A DNA stretch of 64,000 nucleotides from Cristatella mucedo (taxonomy: Eukaryota > Bryozoa > Phylactolaemata > Cristatellidae), in the NCBI GenBank assembly GCA_009760855.2, contig WPIO01000001.1, forward strand, positions 3,490,001 through 3,554,000, written 5' to 3'. This document shows, in pieces, positions 57,287-64,000 of the stretch. The notes beneath the pieces are model-generated. The model made no database searches, had not been told where the DNA came from, and saw nothing but the letters and a program-made list of their open reading frames with translations. Positions within the stretch are counted from its first letter, which is position 1, and every line of letters starts with the position of its first letter. Position numbers and translations under genes: made by a program.

Positions 57287-57360
57287 CATATATATATATA
57301 TATATATATGTATACATATATAGAGAGAGAGAGAGAAAGAGAAAAAGACAGAGTGAGAGA
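57247..57360. repeat. (TA)n and GA-rich microsatellite
   Basis: Two (TA)n blocks separated by TTATACA, then ATATAGAGAGAGAGAG and GA-rich sequence. Confidence 0.95.
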
Positions 57361-58262
57361 GGTTGTTGAAGGAGAATCATTTGCTAGTAAACAGTGCTAG
57401 CTTACAATAAGAGATATAAAATTAAGTTGGTCCTCCGATATTTGCCTACCTATCCTTGCGTCACAGGAACAGGCACTGCCAAATCAAAGCTTTAAAAAAC
57501 CCACAGCTGTGCCGTGTTATTGCGAAGGCGGAAGACTCGATTAACCTGATAAGAAAACACCCTCTCGAATGCCAGGACCTCCAAAGCTCAGGAAAATGGC
57601 AAGCTATGTCACGATTAGCCGTCTTAAAAAGTCTCCTAACTATGGGATTATAGTATCCCATTACTTAAAGATAGATTATTTATTGAAGGCCAGTGTGCGA
57701 CGGAGGTCATTTGCTGTTCTGGAGATGATTGTGCCAGCGATACACGCCGAACTTTAGATTGATGGGAGGCATCGACAGGACCCTTTAACTTAATGATAGT
57801 CGTCCACCTTGCTCCTCCAAGTCTCTGAACGCAGCATCCGTAATCCGAGCCGAGTCGGCATCAAGTCAGGTGCCAAATGTGGCAGCACACTGCTGATGCT
57901 CCTACCATTCGAAACGATAATATTTAATGGCAAGACCAAGAAGAGTCTTATTTCGCTGAGCATTCACACTTGTGCACGATTGCACCCTCTCAGCCCGACT
58001 GCAGTCCTATACTAGTCAGCGTGAATACCCCGAAGTTGGCCGAACGAAGTATACCCCAAACGAGGACTCTGTCTCCTCTGATTGCTCTTTGACCTTTACA
58101 CCGTTAAAGCAATTACTCCAGCCCGATCGTTGACGCGTTCCCAGTGGCCACTGCCGGTGTGCGAGCCCTCGGCCTTGAGGCGACGTAGGAAGTTCGCCTG
58201 TCTTCGTTCACTGTTTCCGCACTCGCTCGGAGGAGACGCGAGAACAGCAGGACGGCTGAGCC

Positions 58263-58317
58263 ATGCGGCCTCCACTCTCGCTGCTGCTGCTGCTGCTGGT
58301 GGTCGCTACGACCTTCG
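58263..58317 (+). CDS. C-type lectin 2, signal-peptide exon
   Basis: The ATG at 58263 (GAGCCATGC) opens MRPPLSLLLLLLVVATTF and ends with one base of the next codon at TTCG|GTAAGT, phase 1. Basic N-terminus, a Leu core and a small-residue end make a classical secretory signal. The phase matches the CTLD exon at 61050, and the joined codon gives Ala at a plausible cleavage site (TTF-A-DYN). The region is GC/CpG-rich. Confidence 0.85.
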
Positions 58318-61049
58318 GTAAGTCATGTGCGATTAGCCTCTCGCTGAATAGTGCAGATGCCCAGGAGCCGGGAGCGACTGGGCGTCGCGAGCGAGGACAA
58401 GAAGTACTGGGTCGCCGCCGACCGCGTCCGAGCGAGGCGATCCGCTCCTTCTGAGCAACCGCTGCAGCCGCAGGCGCCAATGCCGACGCCGACGCTGACG
58501 CCGCCGCTGACGCTGCCCGTCGGTGGATTGAGAGCTCCGAGAGTGCACCTACTGTCGCTGCGAGCTCGCTGAGCGTTCGTGCTCGATGGCAAACGCGACT
58601 GCCCTCGGGCAAGCGATGCCGAGACCGAGACTAAACGCCCGAATCCAAGGGACCGCACTTAGTGCTAAGCCCAAGTCTCTCAAAGACGGGAGAACGCCGG
58701 CTCGGGCTCTGACTCGGATGCGCATCGATAAAATCGAAAGTCGCGCAAGTTCCTTCCGTTCGTTAGCGTCTTGGTTGATGTTTACTTTTTTTCTGACGAC
58801 CATCGTGCCAGGTTTCCAGCTTGGCAGCGTACGAACAAAACATCGGCGTCCGCACTGATCAGTCCGCCGCCTCTAAATGCAGCAAAACTCAGCGCCCGAC
58901 GTGTCGTCCCAGCTCGCCGCAGTGATGGCAGGATGAGCGGCCTCCTTGCCTTCGGGTGGACGAGTGGCTTCAGTCGACGGCGAACTTGGCGAACCGTCTC
59001 AGCGCTACTGAGCACAGTAGACTAGGGTAAACTCGGAAGCACCATCCTGCGACCTTGGTAGAACGAGGCGCGGTCTTGGCATTTGTACCCACCGCTTTTG
59101 ACTAGCGCTAAGACGAGCAGCTGCTGCTGGTTGACTGTCTTTCTGTCTTTCACACTCTCAAACCAAACATGGCTCGCTGTCTTCCATAGCCCCGCCTGCG
59201 AACGCTGGAATTTCGTAAAACCTCGAGCTTCCACGAGATTACATGCGGCATCCGCTCACGAAAGATTAAGCGCTCGAAGCATTACGCCCACGAATGTCAT
59301 AGGTTTCGGGCGGGCCAGCATTCCATTGGGTTCGAGGCGGAGGCAGCTGCTGAGCGAGCCGTCGCCTGTTAGTGGTAAGAGCTCTTTACTATTGATTGCA
59401 CGTCGGGTGCGATAAAATAGCTGCTCCCACATTTTTTGACGTGCGAAAGCTTCACCGTGAGCACGGTGGCATTAACAGGGTGCCTCTACTGCGGAAGTTC
59501 AGTACGCATACAACTGCTCGAATCATTGACACGAAGTAGCTTCTCTTTGCCCCGGACGTCCGAGGACGTCCTGGAATAACCCCGAAACTCTTAACAGCAC
59601 GTGATGCGGTAACGAAAGGTCCGCCTACCGTCCGCCCGCACGACCCACAAAGATTTTGGTGATTCACTGCACCCTTTTAGCTCGCGATTCGCAGGTAGTG
59701 GACGCAGCGAGTGACGTAAAATTCTGCGAGACACGTAGGCTACTGTATTGCAGAGCGAAGCGCCAAGTAACCATTGCCTCAATCATGCAAATGTCGCAGG
59801 TGATGCAGACCACTTCCTCTTTCGTCAGTGAAACGACCAGGATGTGAGTTGAAGTGTTAGTGCAATTTGGGTATTGCCAGCTTCCTGGTCTGCAACCGGA
59901 ATTTCGATCGTGTCTAGAATCCTGTGCTATCCTAATAGAATCGTGCGTCAATACTTACTCATCACTTCCTTTGCGATGTATTCCTAAGCGAGCTGCTTTT
60001 GTCTTAGGAAACTCAGTCGCATCGCTTTCGGATCGAGTTGCCTGATAGATCGGGATTCGCTAGCCTATGAAATGTGGTAGCCAAAATGATTTAAAACGGC
60101 TAGAGTTATGCAGTGACCGAGTCGTCTCAGTAATCGAGCTCTTTAGGGAATCGTGTAACCTGCATACCAAGCTAGCGCTTTTTCAAGTCGTTGCCTGTGA
60201 AGTCCCAGAAGTGTCTTGGAGTCCCTTTGAAGCTCCCCAGCCTGCTGACGACGAGAAAAACTGAGCAAAGCGAGTTGATACGCTTTCAGAATGCTACGAA
60301 ATGCAGAGTGACCTTGGCCTTCAACTGCACACTTTGTATAATGTAGAGCCTTCTAACAATTCGGGACCAGTTTGCATTTGAACGGTTGTCACTAGCGAGA
60401 CGCGAGAAGCAGCAAACAAGGGCGCTGCGCCATCCACTGGGTTGAAAAGGTGCTGTGCTACAATGTGCTGCAAAATTTACCAAAGAGTAAACCGACAGGA
60501 GTAAAGTTGATTTTCTGTTTTAAGTGTGAGGCTAGCAACGCTGTAATCCAGGAGCCACTACTAATCGCTAGCACTGTAATAATCTGTCCGATTTCGTGCC
60601 ACCCAAATGGCTAACGATTCTATACGTTACAAAGCTCGTCATTTCTTTAGGCGAGATGGAGGGGCTAGCTCGAAATGAATTGACTTTCTAAGGCAGTAGT
60701 TGCAAGAATGTTCCGTAATTTATTCGTTATTAGGCTGCTCTACGTTTACAGTGTCTGCAACAAGAAGAAATTTAATTCTCTTAAGAAATTATACGAACGT
60801 ATTCTTAGTATTATTGTGGTTAAATAATAGCAGAGAAAGTCCTTTACTTGCAGTTACCCCCACAGAACAAACCCACTGTGACAATCAATGGTTTCGTCTT
60901 TGCTTGTGCAATCCGCAAGATCCTGGGTTCAACTATTCATTTGCGTAACATCTGTTCGCTTCAGAAACCAAGGCTCGCTGCTCCTTGATGGCCCCGTCGA
61001 ACGCTTAGCTACAGCTGCAGCGGCTCACTATTGTTGTTCGCTGTTTTAG
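58318..61049 (+). other. Lectin 2 intron 1
   Basis: GTAAGT to GTTCGCTGTTTTAG, 2.7 kb. It begins within a GC-rich stretch (to about 59030) that gives many open frames on both strands, none supported. No transposon is recognised in it. Confidence 0.7.
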
Positions 61050-61319
61050 CGGATTACAATTGCCCGGCTACAATTAATCGAGGTTATGTTTACGGAAGCT
61101 CTTGCTATGACTTCGTCGGTGAAGAAATGACCTGGATCAGTGCCAGGAGCAATTGTCAGCGCCAGAACGGCCACCTCGCTATGGTCTCGAGTTCGGCACT
61201 TCAGAGTTGGCTATCTGCCAGAGCTGAGTCTTCCTTTCCCTCACGTCAGGGTGTGTGGTTTGGATTAAACGATCGTGCTGTCGAGGGCAGATTCGTTTGG
61301 GATGGCTACAATAGCAACG
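61050..61319 (+). CDS. C-type lectin 2, first CTLD exon
   Basis: Acceptor TTCGCTGTTTTAG|CG and donor AGCAACG|GTATTT, phase 1 to phase 1, 89 full codons. It encodes ADYNCPATINRGYVYGSSCY, then EEMTWISARSNCQRQNGHLA, and GVWFGLNDRAVEGRFVWDGY. It is the N-terminal half of a long-form CTLD and aligns along its length with the lectin-1 exon at 38121 (shared GxSCYxFVxExxTW, GxLAMxxSxxLQ, RQGVW/YQGVW, GLNDR). Exon borders and phases are identical. The donor is less strong than in lectin 1. The second CTLD exon is not recognised before 64000; in lectin 1 the equivalent intron is 6.5 kb, so it probably lies beyond. Confidence 0.92.
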
Positions 61320-62429
61320 GTATTTAAAATCATTCACCTCCTATTTGAAAAAACGTTGGCACATGCAATATGCACGAATGTTGCCATTGCAAGCAAGCTA
61401 TATTTTTGTCTTGAAACAAATCCTTCAATGTGTGTGCTGCATATTTGGTGCTGTGGGTTTGCAACTGAGAGTTCAAACTGTCTTGGTTGCATTATAAGTT
61501 GCGTCTTTGGCTGCCCTCGGTTAAAAGCTGAATCTGAAAGTCTATCAACAGGCACTTCCATGAAATGTTTAAAGTGTGCTACACATTTATTAGTGTATGA
61601 ACTTTAGACCGTGTCTGATATAAAAGCTAGCACAATGTACAGCCATATTCAGCTTACGATTTTATCAAATTGGTGTTATATCAGATTCAAAATCGCGAAC
61701 TTGTCATCGCACGATTAGGTTGTGAGCTTTAGACTCATCAAATTAGTTTACCATTCATGTTTCCGGATTTAGGGAGACTAAATGTGTTAACTTTTTATTT
61801 ACAAACTCTTGTTCAAAATGATAGCTATTCAACTATGCACGGGCACCTTATAGCTAAATTATCACGAATCAATCGGCAAAAATGTTTTACATTGCGATAT
61901 TATGGCCGTGTTTTCTATAAATCTAGATACCCACGTTGAAGTCTCCTGCTGTATATGCCTTTTGAGTCCTAGGTATGAATCATCGCCGTCTATCACCATC
62001 GAAAGTGCCCTACGTATTAGGTGGTGCATCCAGGTTCCACCATATGATTTAGCAATAAAAAGCCAAGTAGTTGGTAGACGCACGATTTCACCAATAGTCA
62101 AATACTTATAGAGCACTGCACAGGAATTCACCGCAAACTCAAGCTAGCCATGGAAAACCAAGGCATTAACCCCTGTGGTGAGGACAGGAGAGTGGTGTAG
62201 CCGTATTTCAATTGGTAAAGCAAAGACCAGTAAACTTGTGATGCATGTCCAAGATTGCAGAACATAAAATTCAAGGACGTTTGATGACCTGCACAGAAAA
62301 CGTTATCCAATAAAAATCAGAAATGAACAACTGTGGTGATTTATAAGCAAAGTTGAAATCACGTTCGAAATTTCACGTTAATTGATCAAAGATTGGCGGA
62401 ATTTTGCAACTTAAAAGAAATAAATTTAG
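61320..62429 (+). other. Lectin 2 intron 2, start
   Basis: No gene or transposon recognised. Open frames at 61275-61607 read through the donor and are not real. Confidence 0.55.
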
Positions 62430-63220
62430 ACACCAGGGCGACACTAGACCAAGAGAACTTGAGCAACTACCGCCCGGTCTCCCTTCTACCATTCCTATCA
62501 AAGACACTGGAACGGGTCGCGGCGGATCAGCTAAACTCATATATTGAAACTTCAAACCTTGCTAGTAAGTTCCAGTCTTGCTTTAGAGCTAATCACTCTA
62601 AAGAATCAGCATTGATTATGGTGTACAACGACCTACTTAGGAATGCAGACATGGGTAGAGTGTTTCTGCTTGTCTTGCTCGATCTTTCGGCAGCTTTTGA
62701 TACTATCGATCACCAAGTTCTTCTAGAGCGCCTCTCATCTCGCCTGGGCATCACTGGCACTGCTCTGCAGCGGTTCAGGTCCTATCTCAGTGGGAGACTC
62801 CAGAGTATTGACATGAATAGGCAAAGATCATCCGATGTACCTCTGAAATATGGGATACCTCAGGGCTCCGTCCTAGCTCCAGTTCTTTTCACGGTTTATA
62901 CTTTACCTCATGCTGATGTGATTGATACCAAGCACAGTCTAGGCTTTCACTTCTATGCGGATATTGTATACTTTCACTTACATGCGGATGAAACTCAGTT
63001 GTACCTTTGCTTTGATCCCTCCCAGCCTCTGAGCACCTCGAATTCTCTCAACTTCCTTGCTACATGTATTGATGACATCCGAACATGGACGGCAGCAAAT
63101 TTTCTTAAACTAAACGATGATGAGACTAACTTATTAGCTATGGGCAAACCCAGTGTGATTCAGAAATTGGAAAAACTAACGCTCAAAATTGGCTCTGCCA
63201 GCATATGTCCTGTTAAATGA
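62430..63220 (+). pseudogene. LINE A reverse transcriptase with altered active site
   Basis: Open frame with NYRPVSLLPFLSKTLERV, LLDLSAAFDTIDHQVLLERL (motif A), GIPQGSVLAPVLFTVY (motif B) and then FHFYADIVYFHLHADETQLY. The catalytic YADD is split by an in-frame insertion that partly duplicates the neighbouring sequence, so the site reads YADI...HADE. A stop follows near 63220, then more breaks. It is inactive. Confidence 0.9.
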
Positions 63221-63905
63221 GCTCAATACGTAGGTGTCATGTTCCAAAGTGATCTCTCGTTAGACGACCGCATCAGATCGACAATCAAGTCTGCCTACTT
63301 TTAGCCAAATAACATTGCTAAAATTCGGGCTTCTTTAGATAAGGATACCACGTCTAAGTTGGTTCATGCACTTGTGACATTCCGTCTTGTCTTATGCAAC
63401 TCACCGCTTGCTGGCCTACCAGCATGTGCAATCAGGCGCTAACAGTTGGTGTTAAAATCTGCAGCTAGACTTGTCTGTCGTGAGCGTCGCAGTTCCCACA
63501 TCACACCACTTCTCGCCGACCTGCACTGGCTACCAGTCAAGCAACGGATTGACTTCGAGGTTTTGTTGCTCACTTTTAGGTCACTTCATTCTTCGGCTCC
63601 AGCATATCTCTCAGATCTACTCCCCCACCAGCCAAGCATCGTACCACCCGCTTTTCGGTATCCAACAGTCTAGCAATACCTCATACAAACCTCAAATCCT
63701 TTGGAGACCATGTGTTAAGTTCGTATGCTCCTAAAGCCTGGAACTCACTCCCGATGTCACCCCTAACCATAATATTTATGTTGTTTATCAATCATGATAT
63801 TACTCACTCTTCAATTGCGTTTCATTTGCAGCAAATGTAAAACGCCTAGAAAAAGATTGTTCTCTGAGGGTGCTTTATAAAGTGCATTATTATTATTATG
63901 ACTAT
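62430..63905 (+). mobile_element. LINE family A, 5'-truncated copy
   Basis: Begins with GCGACACTAGACCAAGAGAA (RT fingers) and runs to the hairpin and (ATT)n at about 63885-63905, but the 3' UTR has lost about 150 bases (joining CTGGAACTCACTCCCGATG directly to TCACCCCTAACC at about 63755). It keeps ancestral residues (DTIDHQ, SGRLQS) that differ in the copies at 4090 and 15748. Confidence 0.9.
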
Positions 63906-64000
63906 TATTACAGCTACATTTCAATTGAAGCTGTCTAAAATTCACAAGCAGTAACTCCAACAAGCTGGAAACCTGTATCCAAAATACTGTACCTGTATCT

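Larger units (their letters stand above)
55571..58262. other. Between loci: no supported gene before lectin 2
   Basis: Holds the 48-bp palindrome at 56741, (TA)n and GA repeats at 57247-57360, and unique sequence. From about 58080 the sequence becomes GC/CpG-rich, probably the promoter and 5' UTR of lectin 2. Confidence 0.5.

Noticed and set aside
58082-59025. Several overlapping open frames on both strands around the lectin 2 signal exon
   Set aside because: GC-rich promoter and intron sequence yields stop-poor frames. Only the 18-codon signal exon has splice and phase support.

Overview
This window is nuclear DNA from an animal, almost certainly an invertebrate; the phylum cannot be fixed from sequence alone. 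The genes are split by spliceosomal introns, the exons are small with matching phases, and most of the remaining sequence is decayed LINE and SINE retrotransposons plus long dinucleotide repeats. There are no prokaryotic operons, rRNAs or CRISPR arrays.

Three real protein-coding loci can be supported, all on the + strand. (1) 1984-14214: five exons of a JNK-interacting-protein (JIP1/2, MAPK8IP) scaffold. They comprise an acidic N-terminal exon, an exon with a docking motif resembling the JNK-binding domain, two exons that together make an SH3 domain, and an exon with the start of the PTB domain. Every junction matches in phase (0, 1, 1, 1). The rest of the PTB was not found. (2) 38121-47945: a membrane-anchored C-type lectin. 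The CTLD is split over two exons and followed by three Ser/Thr/Ala-rich stalk exons, one transmembrane exon and a short cytoplasmic tail. Its signal-peptide exon was not found. (3) 58263-61319 and beyond: a paralogous C-type lectin with an intact signal-peptide exon and the first CTLD exon; the rest lies past the window edge or is hidden.

The repeats fall into a few families. LINE family A (APE endonuclease plus reverse transcriptase, CR1/L2/Rex-like) has about 20 copies. It ends in a hairpin (GCGCC...GGGCGC) followed by (ATT)n. The best copies are at 4090-7390, 15748-17992 and 62430-63905. LINE family B, ending in repeated ACATT/TTACA, has six copies. A tRNA-derived SINE carries a 3' tail that resembles the family A hairpin. 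Several insertions are nested: A in A (4388-4562), A in B (28314-29066), SINE in A (25563-25700), and a 1.17-kb element with 267-bp terminal inverted repeats in B (30847-32014). A decayed copy of a dispersed animal gene family lies antisense in a JIP intron (12627-13835).

Layout: 1-2.2 kb, LINE remnant and JIP exon 1; 2.2-9.4 kb, large TE-filled intron; 9.4-14.2 kb, JIP exons 2-5; 14-38 kb, mostly TEs with a few candidate exons; 38-48 kb, lectin 1; 48-58 kb, TEs, microsatellites and one candidate exon; 58-61.3 kb, start of lectin 2; 62.4-63.9 kb, LINE.
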